This document shows, in pieces, positions 1 to 7,811 of a stretch of 64,000 bases of DNA. Position numbers and translations under genes: made by a program. The notes under the pieces were generated by a model. The model saw only the letters and a list, made by a program, of their open reading frames with translations, searched no databases and had not been told where the DNA came from. The stretch lies in contig CAYFFG010000001.1 in assembly GCA_964342355.1 (NCBI GenBank), forward strand, positions 186,001 to 250,000, read 5' to 3'. The first letter of the stretch is position 1. Each line of letters begins with the position of its first letter. Origin of the DNA: Hirschia sp964342355 (GTDB taxonomy: Bacteria; Pseudomonadota; Alphaproteobacteria; Caulobacterales; Hyphomonadaceae).

Positions 1-1260
1 ACGGCTGGCCGCAAGGTGCGTCGTCCCGATCTGACACTTGCGACGGCTGATCACAATACGCCAACAGAGAATCAGTCAGCAGGCTTACCCGGCGTTCAGG
101 ACCCTGAAGCGCGCACCCAGTTGGAAACGCTGAGCCGCAATGTGAAAGAGCACGGCATTGAGTTCTTTCCGATGGGCCACATCAATAACGGCATCGTGCA
201 CGTGGTTGGTCCAGAGCAGGGCCGCACCCAGCCGGGCATGACGATCGTTTGCGGTGACAGTCACACTTCAACGCATGGTGCGTTTGGCGCGCTGGCGCAT
301 GGTATCGGAACATCTGAAGTTGAGCATGTTCTTGCGACACAGACATTGCGTGCGCGCAAAATGAAGAACATGGCGATTAAGGTCAGTGGCCAGTTTGCGC
401 CAGGCGTTGGGGCTAAAGATCTTGCGCTTCACCTAATTGCTGAGATCGGCACTGCGGGCGGCACAGGCTGTGTAATGGAATATATGGGCGAGGCGATTGA
501 AAGCCTGTCCATGGAAGCGCGTATGACGCTGTGCAACCTTTCTATTGAAGGCGGCGCGCGCGCAGGTCTGGTCGCGCCGGATGAGAAAACATTTGACTAT
601 CTACGCGGTCGCCCGGCGTCCCCTAAAGGCGGGCAATGGGAAGCTGCCGTCGCATACTGGAAAACACTGAAGTCGGATGCCGACGCTGTATGGGATAAAG
701 TGATTGAAATCCGCGCTGAAGATGTTGAACCAACCGTGACTTGGGGCACATCTCCTGAGCAGGCGGCGCCGCTTTCCAAGAATGCGCCAGTGCCATCTGA
801 GATCAAAGATCCTATCAAGCGGTCAGCTGCTGAGCGTGCGCTTGAATATATGGGATTACAACCTGGCCAGAAACTGGAAGGTCTGAAAGTCGATCGCGTG
901 TTTATTGGTTCTTGCACCAACTCACGGATTGAAGACTTCCGCGCCGCCGCCGAAATCGTCAAAGGCCAGAAAGTCGCTGATAATGTGCGTGCGATGGCTG
1001 TGCCTGGATCAGGTCTTGTTCGCGCTCAGGCAGAAGAAGAGGGCCTGGACGAAATCTTTATCGATGCTGGTTTTGAGTGGCGTGAGCCGGGTTGTTCCAT
1101 GTGTCTGGGAATGAACCCTGATACGCTCGCGCCAGGTGAGCGGTGTGCGTCGACGTCTAACCGTAACTTTGAAGGCCGTCAGGGACGAGGCGGACGCACG
1201 CACCTTGTTAGCCCGGTTCTTGCGGCGAAAGCGGCTATAGCGGGTTGTCTTACAAGATGA
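1..1260 (+). CDS. leuC: 3-isopropylmalate dehydratase large subunit (5' end outside window)
   Basis: Catalyses the isomerisation of 2- to 3-isopropylmalate in leucine synthesis, together with LeuD, using a [4Fe-4S] cluster in the cytoplasm. The frame is open from base 1, so the gene starts upstream of the window; roughly the first 45-50 residues are missing. The visible part carries the aconitase-family cluster ligands: one cysteine in GSCTNSR (about base 910) and two in PGCSMCLGMN (about base 1090), and the conserved C-terminal STSNRNFEGRQG segment. The DSHTSTHGAFG active-site region is near base 255. The next gene overlaps its stop by 4 bases. leuD is not seen in the window. The family call is secure. 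Confidence 0.96.
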   Translation, partial: TAGRKVRRPDLTLATADHNTPTENQSAGLPGVQDPEARTQLETLSRNVKEHGIEFFPMGHINNGIVHVVGPEQGRTQPGMTIVCGDSHTSTHGAFGALAHGIGTSEVEHVLATQTLRARKMKNMAIKVSGQFAPGVGAKDLALHLIAEIGTAGGTGCVMEYMGEAIESLSMEARMTLCNLSIEGGARAGLVAPDEKTFDYLRGRPASPKGGQWEAAVAYWKTLKSDADAVWDKVIEIRAEDVEPTVTWGTSPEQAAPLSKNAPVPSEIKDPIKRSAAERALEYMGLQPGQKLEGLKVDRVFIGSCTNSRIEDFRAAAEIVKGQKVADNVRAMAVPGSGLVRAQAEEEGLDEIFIDAGFEWREPGCSMCLGMNPDTLAPGERCASTSNRNFEGRQGRGGRTHLVSPVLAAKAAIAGCLTR

Positions 1261-1697
1261 ACACGTCAGTTAGCGGAAAGTGTTTGTGTGGAGCGGTGAC
1301 GTTTAAAGCGACACGTCCGCCAAACTCTGTTCGCACTTGCTGGTGTCGGGACTGCCAGTACTGGGCGGCGGGATCGGCGACTGTGAATGCTGTTTTCGAT
1401 ATTGAGGCGATCTCCATTGACGGCGAGATGGCTTATCACGAAAGCCGGGCGGATTCAGGCAGCCACATGAAACGCGGGTTTTGCCCGAAGTGTGGCACGC
1501 CAATGACCAGCGGTGCTGATGAGCGTCCGCACCTGATGATTGTACGCCTTGGCGTATTGGACGAAGCTGAAAAATATGGTCCGCAAATGACCATCTGGAC
1601 GTCCAGCGCACCTAAGTGGGCGCAAATTGATCCTGATCTGCCTCAATATGAAAAAGGCATGCCGGCAGCGCCTGAAGCGGACACTGCCGACAAATAA
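1257..1697 (+). CDS. GFA family protein (glutathione-dependent formaldehyde-activating enzyme-like)
   Basis: About 146 residues. It begins with the CLCGAVTF zinc-binding motif, followed by CWCRDC and then GFCPKCGTPM, the cysteine pattern of the GFA/CENP-V fold. Members bind zinc and some bind glutathione; most have no proven substrate, so the formaldehyde name should not be taken literally. The ATG at 1257 overlaps the leuC stop (ATGA), which implies translational coupling; an upstream in-frame TTG at 1245 is less likely. The role next to leuC is not evident. It ends directly against the convergent GST gene. Confidence 0.85.
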   Translation: MNTSVSGKCLCGAVTFKATRPPNSVRTCWCRDCQYWAAGSATVNAVFDIEAISIDGEMAYHESRADSGSHMKRGFCPKCGTPMTSGADERPHLMIVRLGVLDEAEKYGPQMTIWTSSAPKWAQIDPDLPQYEKGMPAAPEADTADK

Positions 1698-2324
1698 TCA
1701 GTTTGTTTGCATGGCTGAGAATTCGGCCATTTCCTCATCGAACGCACGCTTAAGACTGGGGTGTTCCAGGCAGGCTTTCATATATGAATTGATGAGCGGA
1801 TAGTCAGACAGGTCTATTTTGATGTTCTGCAAAATAGTGAGCGCCCACAGCATATAAAAGTCAGCGACTGTGATGGTGTCACCGATCAGATACTTTGAAT
1901 CTTTGAGCGATTTTTCGACGTATTTTAAACGGTAAGGCGCCATGACGCGCGCAAAATTCTGGGTTGGCTCCGGCGCGCCGCCAAAGATAAACCAGATAAC
2001 CTGTTTGTGGATCTCGCTGGCGATATAACCAATCCAAGAATGAACCTGACTGTGTGCAATCGTACCTTCAGGCGGCATCAGATTTTGGTCTGGAGACAAC
2101 CGCGCTATGTAAGGAAGAATAGCGCTGATGTCGGTTAGGATTGTGCCGTCCTCAAGTTTGAGCGCAGGAACCTGTCCCTTAGGATTGATGCTGAGATAAT
2201 TGTCGCCATTGGCAAGCTTTTTGGCGCGAAAGTCGGTCAGTGTGAATTTTGCGTCCTGGCCAACATCATAAAGCGCAGCGCGCGCAGCAACCGAGCACGC
2301 CATTGGGGCGTAGAAAACTTCCAT
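1698..2324 (-). CDS. Glutathione S-transferase family protein
   Basis: 208 residues, normal GST length. The N-terminal thioredoxin-like half starts MEVFYAPMACSVAARAAL, with the cysteine at position 10 typical of bacterial beta-class GSTs, then NPKGQVPALKLEDG and a conserved SAI turn for glutathione binding. The C-terminal helical half contains YLIGDTITVADFYMLWAL. It probably conjugates or reduces an electrophile with glutathione in the cytoplasm. A good ribosome site (GGGAG) lies 7-8 bases before the ATG. It is divergent from a TetR regulator, and the shared 81-base gap holds palindromes, so it is likely that regulator's target (inference). The substrate is unknown. Confidence 0.9.
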   Translation of the reverse strand: MEVFYAPMACSVAARAALYDVGQDAKFTLTDFRAKKLANGDNYLSINPKGQVPALKLEDGTILTDISAILPYIARLSPDQNLMPPEGTIAHSQVHSWIGYIASEIHKQVIWFIFGGAPEPTQNFARVMAPYRLKYVEKSLKDSKYLIGDTITVADFYMLWALTILQNIKIDLSDYPLINSYMKACLEHPSLKRAFDEEMAEFSAMQTN

Positions 2325-2340
2325 TTCATTCTCCCGAAAT

Positions 2341-2407
2341 TATTTATGTACTGAACGGTATAGTATATCGTTTGCCTTCTTGTCAATATTTATGTACTAA
2401 GCAGTAT
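2341..2407. promoter_or_regulatory. Candidate TetR operators between gst and tetR
   Basis: Two copies of a 21-base direct repeat (2341-2361 and 2387-2407, starting TATTTATGTACT) lie 46 bases apart. Each contains a TACT-N4-(G/A)GTA dyad, at 2349-2360 and 2395-2406. Between them, 2354-2372 is a near-perfect 19-base palindrome (AACGGTATAGTATATCGTT). The second dyad overlaps the start codon of tetR. This is the pattern expected for an autoregulated, divergent TetR/target pair; binding is inferred. Confidence 0.6.
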
Positions 2408-3014
2408 GGTTAAAGATTCTTCTCGTTCTCGTGGCCGTCCGCGATCTTTTGACAAAGACGCGGCGTTAGATGCGGCTATCGGTGTTTTCTGGCGCATGGG
2501 ATACGCCAACGCATCGCTGGACGACCTAACTGCTGCGATGAATATTTCTCGTCCTAGCCTTTATGCGGCGTTCAAAGACAAAGAAGGTTTATACCTTGCG
2601 TGCGTGCGAAAGCATGGTGACCGCATGAGTGGGGGCGCTGCGTGGATCGGGGAAAACGCTTCTGATGGCCCTAATGGACTAGAGAAATTACTGCTGCGCG
2701 CCATCCAGTCATTCACACATCCTGATCCGTTTCCGAGAGGTTGCTTTTTTGCGGCGGCATGTATGTCTGATGTTGTGTTGGAACCTGAGTTTCAGCAGGT
2801 GATAGATGAGCAGCTTGGCCGAGTCCGGGATGCTATTTTTGTGTTTTTGCAGCGCTTTCCGCCAGAAACAATGAGTGTGGATACCGCAAGCAATCTTGCA
2901 TCGACTATATTGTATGGACTTGGAGGGCGTGCGCGTTTGGGGCATGCCGCTGAAACGCTGCATTGTGATGCAAAAGCCTTTGTAAGGATGTTGTATCCCA
3001 GTTCAGACGTTTGA
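2406..3014 (+). CDS. TetR/AcrR family transcriptional regulator
   Basis: 202 residues. The N-terminal helix-turn-helix is clear: GRPRSFDKDAALDAA, then YANASLDDLTAAMNIS and RPSLYAAFKDKEGLY. The C-terminal half is a ligand-binding helical domain containing PRGCFFAAACMSD, similar to TetR proteins that respond to electrophiles or aldehydes. It probably represses itself and the divergent GST gene. No ribosome site is visible before the ATG at 2406, and an operator-like dyad covers the start codon, so a leaderless or very short leader transcript is possible. The 3' end overlaps the convergent gmhB-like gene by 12 bases. Confidence 0.9.
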   Translation: MVKDSSRSRGRPRSFDKDAALDAAIGVFWRMGYANASLDDLTAAMNISRPSLYAAFKDKEGLYLACVRKHGDRMSGGAAWIGENASDGPNGLEKLLLRAIQSFTHPDPFPRGCFFAAACMSDVVLEPEFQQVIDEQLGRVRDAIFVFLQRFPPETMSVDTASNLASTILYGLGGRARLGHAAETLHCDAKAFVRMLYPSSDV

Positions 3015-3575
3015 TGGCGTTTCGCCTAATTCTTCCAAAACGGAGGAAGCGAACTCAAACAAGTTTCCTCCCTTAAATAGAAACCCACGAATACCAGCTG
3101 CTTGCGCCGCCTCAATGTCGGTACGTTTGTCGCCTATAAGGAAAGAGCGGCTAGCGTCTGTTGGAAAATTTTCCATCGCTTTAAGCAACATGCCAGGGTG
3201 TGGTTTGCGATCCTCGCTATCAAGTATGTATCGCGCAACCATGCCGCGTGTGTCGTATGGACAGTAATAGATCCGATCGATGTGGGCGTTATAACTCTTG
3301 AGTTCGCTCTGCATGTGAGCGTGCACATAAAACATGTCGGCTTCAGTATAAAATCCGTGTGCAATGCCTGTTTGGTTGGTGACGACAAACACACGCCACC
3401 CCATATCGTTGAAGCGTTGGATCGTTTCCGGCGCGCCGTCGATAAACTCAAATCCATCCGGACGATGCACATAGCCCTTGTCCATATTGATGACGCCATC
3501 TCGATCTAAAAACAGAGCAGGGCGCACAGCGCTAAGCTCTTTGTGTTCAAGACGTGAGTTATTGTCGCCGGTCAT
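3003..3575 (-). CDS. gmhB: HAD-family heptose-bisphosphate phosphatase-like protein (GmhB-like)
   Basis: 190 residues, the usual GmhB/HisB-N length. HAD motifs are intact: LFLDRDGVIN (D24 and D26), VVTNQTGIAHG, DRKPHPGML and LIGDKRTDIEAA. GmhB removes the 7-phosphate from D-glycero-D-manno-heptose bisphosphate for LPS core synthesis; HisB-N acts on histidinol phosphate. The zinc-site loop of classical GmhB (CxH...CxC) is not conserved: only C105 in CPYDTRG remains, and the second half reads DSEDRKP. The exact substrate is therefore uncertain. No other heptose gene lies nearby. The start codon has only a weak ribosome site. Confidence 0.75.
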   Translation of the reverse strand: MTGDNNSRLEHKELSAVRPALFLDRDGVINMDKGYVHRPDGFEFIDGAPETIQRFNDMGWRVFVVTNQTGIAHGFYTEADMFYVHAHMQSELKSYNAHIDRIYYCPYDTRGMVARYILDSEDRKPHPGMLLKAMENFPTDASRSFLIGDKRTDIEAAQAAGIRGFLFKGGNLFEFASSVLEELGETPSNV

Positions 3576-3649
3576 GGTTAGAACTTGTGCTTTTTCAGAC
3601 GGGAAGCTAAGCCCGTCCGGATTACGTGAATTAAAGGTTTTTAGGCTTC

Positions 3650-4525
3650 ATGGACGCTCATTCCGCCACCGATAAAGACAGCTTCATTCTGCGCCTGTCC
3701 TGTAAAGATTCCATTGGTATCGTTGCAGACATCGCCCGCTTTTTGGCTGACCGCAGATTGTTCATTACAGAAAGTGCAAACTTTGGCGATGGACAAACCG
3801 GATTGTTTTTCTATCGTGTGCGGTTTTCGCCTGAAACTGCTGGCTTTTCACGCAAAGCCTTTGAGGCAGAGTTCAAGTCCGTGGCGGAAAAATGGAGCGC
3901 GACCTGGGACCTTAAAGATGCGCGGGTCAAACCGAATGTGTTGATTCTGGTATCCAAGGGCGACCATTGTCTGAACGATTTGCTGTATCGCCAGCGGACA
4001 GGCGCGTTATCCATGAACGTCCCGGCAATTGTTTCCAACCATCACACATGCGCATGGTTGGCTGAGCGTCACGACATTCCATATTTCCATGTGCCGGTGA
4101 CAAAAGACAATAAACGCGACGCTGAAGATCGTTTGCTTGAAATCGTTGATGACACCAAAGCTGATCTGGTCGTGCTTGCGCGGTATATGCAGGTGCTATC
4201 GGATGATACATGCCGTGCGTTGGCTGGACGTTGTATCAACATCCACCATTCCTTTCTGCCATCGTTTAAAGGAGCTAAGCCGTATCATCAGGCGTTTGAT
4301 CGCGGCGTAAAGCTGGTGGGCGCTACGGCGCATTATGTGACACCGGATCTGGATGAAGGTCCGATTATTTCTCAAGCTGTTGAAACAGTTGATCATCGCG
4401 CCACAGCTGAGGATATGGCGCGACTGGGGCGAGACACTGAGGCCCGCGTTCTGGCGCGTGCGGTCAAGCTCCACACTGAAGGCCGTATTTTCCGAAATGA
4501 CGCCAAGACTGTGATCTTTGATTAG
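3650..4525 (+). CDS. purU: Formyltetrahydrofolate deformylase
   Basis: Hydrolyses 10-formyltetrahydrofolate to formate and tetrahydrofolate, balancing one-carbon pools. 291 residues, close to the family norm. The N-terminal ACT domain (about residues 10-90) starts FILRLSCKDSIGIVADIARFL. The C-terminal formyltransferase fold contains PNVLILVSKGDHCLNDLL, the catalytic INIHHSFLPSFKGAKPYHQA segment and VGATAHYVTPDLDEGPII with the conserved aspartate. It is transcribed away from the gmhB-like gene. Many alphaproteobacteria carry purU paralogues linked to methylated-amine degradation; no such genes are near here. Confidence 0.95.
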   Translation: MDAHSATDKDSFILRLSCKDSIGIVADIARFLADRRLFITESANFGDGQTGLFFYRVRFSPETAGFSRKAFEAEFKSVAEKWSATWDLKDARVKPNVLILVSKGDHCLNDLLYRQRTGALSMNVPAIVSNHHTCAWLAERHDIPYFHVPVTKDNKRDAEDRLLEIVDDTKADLVVLARYMQVLSDDTCRALAGRCINIHHSFLPSFKGAKPYHQAFDRGVKLVGATAHYVTPDLDEGPIISQAVETVDHRATAEDMARLGRDTEARVLARAVKLHTEGRIFRNDAKTVIFD

Positions 4526-4613
4526 ACCGGCTCTATAACTGGCCTAGTTGAAAACATCTCGTTATTATCCTCTGCATCCGCTGGAGGGAGCGGGCTAAAT
4601 GTGAGGGGATAGC

Positions 4614-4895
4614 ATGCAAGACCTGTTTCCAATGTTTTTAAATGCGGTTGGCGGTGTCCTGTTGGGGCCCATATTGTCCAAACTGTTTGGCGGCAAGCGC
4701 GGTATTGGCACATTCCTAGCTGTCATTGGTGGTGTGCTCGGCGGTGTCGGCGCAGGCAAGTTGACGCAGGAGGTCGGGTTTGATCTGGCCTCTTTCATGG
4801 GCGGCGGCGACATGATGCGCATGTTGGCAAATGTCATAGAAGGCGGCGTAGGCGGCGGACTTGTTGGTCTTATTGCTAGTCGCCTCAGTCGTTAA
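4614..4895 (+). CDS. Small glycine-rich membrane protein, unknown function
   Basis: 93 residues dominated by Gly, Leu, Val and Ile. Three hydrophobic glycine-zipper-like stretches can be seen (about residues 8-24, 32-49 and 75-90), separated by KLFGGKRG and a FDLASFMGGGDMMRM segment. A GAGGGG ribosome site precedes the ATG by a normal spacing. I do not recognise the family. It looks like a small inner-membrane protein. It ends with a 4-base tail-to-tail overlap with the MFS gene, and its upstream neighbour purU is on the same strand 88 bases away. Confidence 0.7.
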   Translation: MQDLFPMFLNAVGGVLLGPILSKLFGGKRGIGTFLAVIGGVLGGVGAGKLTQEVGFDLASFMGGGDMMRMLANVIEGGVGGGLVGLIASRLSR

Positions 4896-6181
4896 GACCG
4901 CACAGCGTCCGGTTCGGCCCCATCCGTAATGAGAGACTCAGGCGCTTCCTGGGAATCTTCGTCAATGGGAGCTTGGCGTTTCAATCCGATGCGCAATGGA
5001 ATGATCGCTAATGCCGCAAGGCATGCGGCGAGTATGAACGCGGCGCCTGGGAAATATACCGGTGCGTTATTGCCCGAGAACGCATGTAGCGTCTGGGTCA
5101 TGACCAATGGCGCAATGATTGAAGACAGCGACTGTAATCCAGCATTTGCGCCTTGAAGTTCGCCCTGCGCATTGGCCGGGGTGCGCGAAGACAAGATCGT
5201 ACTCAAAGCTGGCGCGACCAGTCCGCCAAACGCACCGCACGGGATCAGGACGTAGATCATCCAGGGCTGATTGGCTAATCCATAGCAAATCATTGCTGTG
5301 ATGGTGATGCATAATGCGTAAAAGGCTGTTTTTTCAGCGCCAATTTTTTTGATGATCCGGCCAGTCAAGCCGCCTTGCACGAGTGCGGACATGATGCCGA
5401 CTATCATCAAAGTGGCGCCAATTTCCGCTGAAGACCAACCAAAGCGTATTGCGCCATAATACGACCAGGTGCTTGGGAATACATGGTGGGCAAGCATGTA
5501 TAGTCCAACGGCCAGAAACAGAAATGAGACGTGCGGTAGCTTGGAAAAATGCTTGAACGCGCCAAATGGATTAGCCCGCTTAATGTCAAAAGCGCGCCGG
5601 TTCTCTTCCTTGAGGGATTCCGGCATCACAAACAGGCCGTAGAAGAAACCAATCGAAGACAGAGCTGCGGCGGCAAAGAAGGGGGCGCGGCTATCAATTT
5701 GCCCCAGCAGACCACCCAGACCAGGGCCGATCGTAAAGCCTAAACCAAAGGCGGCGCCCATCATGCCAAAGGCTTTGCCTCGGCTTTCCTTATCCGTGAC
5801 ATCGGCAATGTAGGCGTTGGCGCTGGAAAGTGTGGCTCCAGATATGCCCGACAGCATACGCGCTGCAAATAGCATCCAAATACTGGTCGCCAGCCCCATC
5901 ACCAGAAAATCTAATGCGAGAGTCGCTACTGAAATTAGAATAACGGGTCGTCGCCCATATCGGTCTGATAGGCCGCCCAATATTGGGCCGAACATGAAAT
6001 TCATGAGCGCGTAAACGGCCATTATCGGGCCAGCCCATTGTACAGCTTCTTCAACTGATTGCCCTGTGAGCTCACTTAGAAGGTCGGGCATTACCGGCAC
6101 GATGAGGCCAAAGCCAATCATGTCGAGAAAGACCACAACAAGCACAAAGAAGAATGCGTTTTTGCTAGGCTTGGCAGTCAT
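4892..6181 (-). CDS. MFS transporter, TCR/Tet-type drug:H+ antiporter
   Basis: About 429 residues from the ATG at 6181 (MTAKPSKNAFFFVLVVVF), chosen because the first membrane segment follows at once; an open extension to 6262 adds an unlikely hydrophilic leader. Twelve hydrophobic segments are expected. The TCR-family signatures are present: FLDMIGFGLIVPVMP in TM1, the motif-A loop GGLSDRYGRRPVILIS, and motif C-like GFTIGPGLGGLLG in TM5. Such proteins export tetracycline-like or other drugs; the substrate is unknown. The C-terminus is a polar tail. No regulator lies next to it. Confidence 0.9.
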   Translation of the reverse strand: MTAKPSKNAFFFVLVVVFLDMIGFGLIVPVMPDLLSELTGQSVEEAVQWAGPIMAVYALMNFMFGPILGGLSDRYGRRPVILISVATLALDFLVMGLATSIWMLFAARMLSGISGATLSSANAYIADVTDKESRGKAFGMMGAAFGLGFTIGPGLGGLLGQIDSRAPFFAAAALSSIGFFYGLFVMPESLKEENRRAFDIKRANPFGAFKHFSKLPHVSFLFLAVGLYMLAHHVFPSTWSYYGAIRFGWSSAEIGATLMIVGIMSALVQGGLTGRIIKKIGAEKTAFYALCITITAMICYGLANQPWMIYVLIPCGAFGGLVAPALSTILSSRTPANAQGELQGANAGLQSLSSIIAPLVMTQTLHAFSGNNAPVYFPGAAFILAACLAALAIIPLRIGLKRQAPIDEDSQEAPESLITDGAEPDAVRS

Positions 6182-6297
6182 GGAAAATCTACGCTGGAGA
6201 ATCAGACATTGGATATAAGGCGCTATCTTTAAGCCCATATCGCGATTGTACGCAAAGATCAAAAATCGTTGCGCGACGGATTATGCATTCAGAGGAG

Positions 6298-6330
6298 AAA
6301 TCAGCGGACTTTGACACTGTCCGCTGATTT
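6298..6330 (-). terminator. Probable rho-independent terminator after the TPR-sulfotransferase gene
   Basis: A perfect 12-base-pair stem (AAATCAGCGGAC with GTCCGCTGATTT) around a 9-base loop, starting about 10 bases beyond the stop codon of the minus-strand gene. The U tract is short (UUU then CUCCUCU), so efficiency is uncertain. Confidence 0.6.
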
Positions 6331-6340
6331 GCTCAGATTT

Positions 6341-7807
6341 CTAAGCGCCAGCGTAGGCGGTTTGAAATGTGGTCATAGCCGCCGTGAATGGCTGAGAACA
6401 GTTGACGTCGCTTGCATCGATTGGTTTGCGAACCGACAGGATGGACGCCGTTTGGATCGGGTGGATCTTTTTTTCTGGCGCATAAGGAGCCGGGTCATCT
6501 GGCAGACCACAGTGCGACAGGATGCGCGCGATCTCCGCCTGCGGTGCGGACACGAGCTTTTCGTATTCGACCACGAGTAACTTATCGCCAAGCGTCGGAG
6601 CGATCGCGCTGAACATTTTGTCCTCAAGCGCCATGTGGTGAGCAAGATCAGACTGGTCATAGCTCCAGCGGGCCACACCGTTGAAGTGGTTTGCATAGCA
6701 TTCAAAGGCCACATCATTTGCGTTGCGGCGCATCCAGATGATTGGCGAGCCACTGCAAACATGATGGATCAAAGGGGTCAGGCGTGTTTGAGCAATCGTG
6801 CGATCTACTACACGGCCATCTGCTCCAAAGCGGGATTTGAGCATGTGCTGGTAAGCCACGCCGACATCACGCCATGGGTTTTCCCACTTGGTTTGCAGTT
6901 CAGTGATTTTTTCAACGGACATATCTTCTAGCGCAGTTGCAGCGCGGCCGAAGAAATTCAGTTCTCCGCCGCCAGCAACCTGAGGGTGGGAGACAAGGAT
7001 CTGTTCGACCAAATCACAGCCCGAGTAGGGCATGCCGACCACAAAAATGCCGCGGTCAAATGGCTCGCCTGCAGGCTTGAGTTGGGAACTCCCATTCTTG
7101 GCAATGAGGTCGAGAACCTGTTCGGCGCTCTTGGTGTCAGCGTCTTTTTCGTACGGCTGGGCCGTTTTCATTAAACGATTTGATTGTTCGACAGCGTTCC
7201 AGAAGTTCTGAAGGTCACCAAGGTCGCGCAACATTTTAGCGAACGCAAAACCAAAGTGCGCCTGGTTGTCCGGCGCTGTAGACGACATCGGACTACGCGC
7301 CTGGATCATCTGCGCTACCAGCGGATCATCTTTTGTGAAGGTGTGAATGCGAGCAAGCTCCAACCAGGCTGCCCCCATGCGTGGCTGAATAAAGATTGCG
7401 CGTTTGAGGCTTTCTTTGGCTTCGTCAATCTGGCCCATCTGAGCCTGAAGCGCGCCATTGAGGTGCCAGCCTGGCGCAAAATCCTTGGCCATTTCTGTTG
7501 TGCGCAGAGCAAGCTTTGTCGCGCCAGCAAAGTCGCCGCTGTCTGCAAGTAGTCCGCCTGCGCGAAGAAGGATAGCGGAACCTGGTTCGCCCTGAGCGGC
7601 GTGGGTGGCGAAATAGCGCGCAATCGCGCTTTCTCCGATACGTGCGGCGACTGTCGCCAGACCAATCCGGTCCTGAGGCGCTTCTGGCATAGCTTTGGCG
7701 CAATCCGCCAACAGGCGCGCAGCACGGTTGCGGTTACGCTGTTCCAGCGCTTCAGATATTTCCTGGAACTTTTCGTTCGCCGGGTTCGGTTTGGTCTCGG
7801 TTTCCAT
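6341..7807 (-). CDS. TPR-repeat sulfotransferase-family protein with degenerate PAPS motifs
   Basis: About 488 residues from the ATG at 7807; a TTG at 7822 is a weaker alternative that overlaps the upstream gene. The N-terminal half (to about residue 215) is made of TPR-like helix pairs such as FAPGWHLNGALQAQMGQIDEAKESL. The C-terminal half has the sulfotransferase fold. The PAPS 5' loop reads FVVGMPYSGCDLVEQILVSHP where GxPRSGTT is usual, so the Arg and the Thr pair are replaced. The 3'-phosphate motif reads MRRNANDVAFECY, without the usual serine. Related proteins are numerous in Hyphomonadaceae. Activity is doubtful. It follows the VWA gene closely, probably in one transcript. Confidence 0.8.
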   Translation of the reverse strand: METETKPNPANEKFQEISEALEQRNRNRAARLLADCAKAMPEAPQDRIGLATVAARIGESAIARYFATHAAQGEPGSAILLRAGGLLADSGDFAGATKLALRTTEMAKDFAPGWHLNGALQAQMGQIDEAKESLKRAIFIQPRMGAAWLELARIHTFTKDDPLVAQMIQARSPMSSTAPDNQAHFGFAFAKMLRDLGDLQNFWNAVEQSNRLMKTAQPYEKDADTKSAEQVLDLIAKNGSSQLKPAGEPFDRGIFVVGMPYSGCDLVEQILVSHPQVAGGGELNFFGRAATALEDMSVEKITELQTKWENPWRDVGVAYQHMLKSRFGADGRVVDRTIAQTRLTPLIHHVCSGSPIIWMRRNANDVAFECYANHFNGVARWSYDQSDLAHHMALEDKMFSAIAPTLGDKLLVVEYEKLVSAPQAEIARILSHCGLPDDPAPYAPEKKIHPIQTASILSVRKPIDASDVNCSQPFTAAMTTFQTAYAGA

Positions 7808-7811
7808 CTCG

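Noticed and set aside
3102..3509. A 135-codon plus-strand reading frame inside the gmhB-like gene
   Set aside because: It has no motif or start context and lies antisense to a gene with clear HAD motifs; the frame is open because of codon bias.
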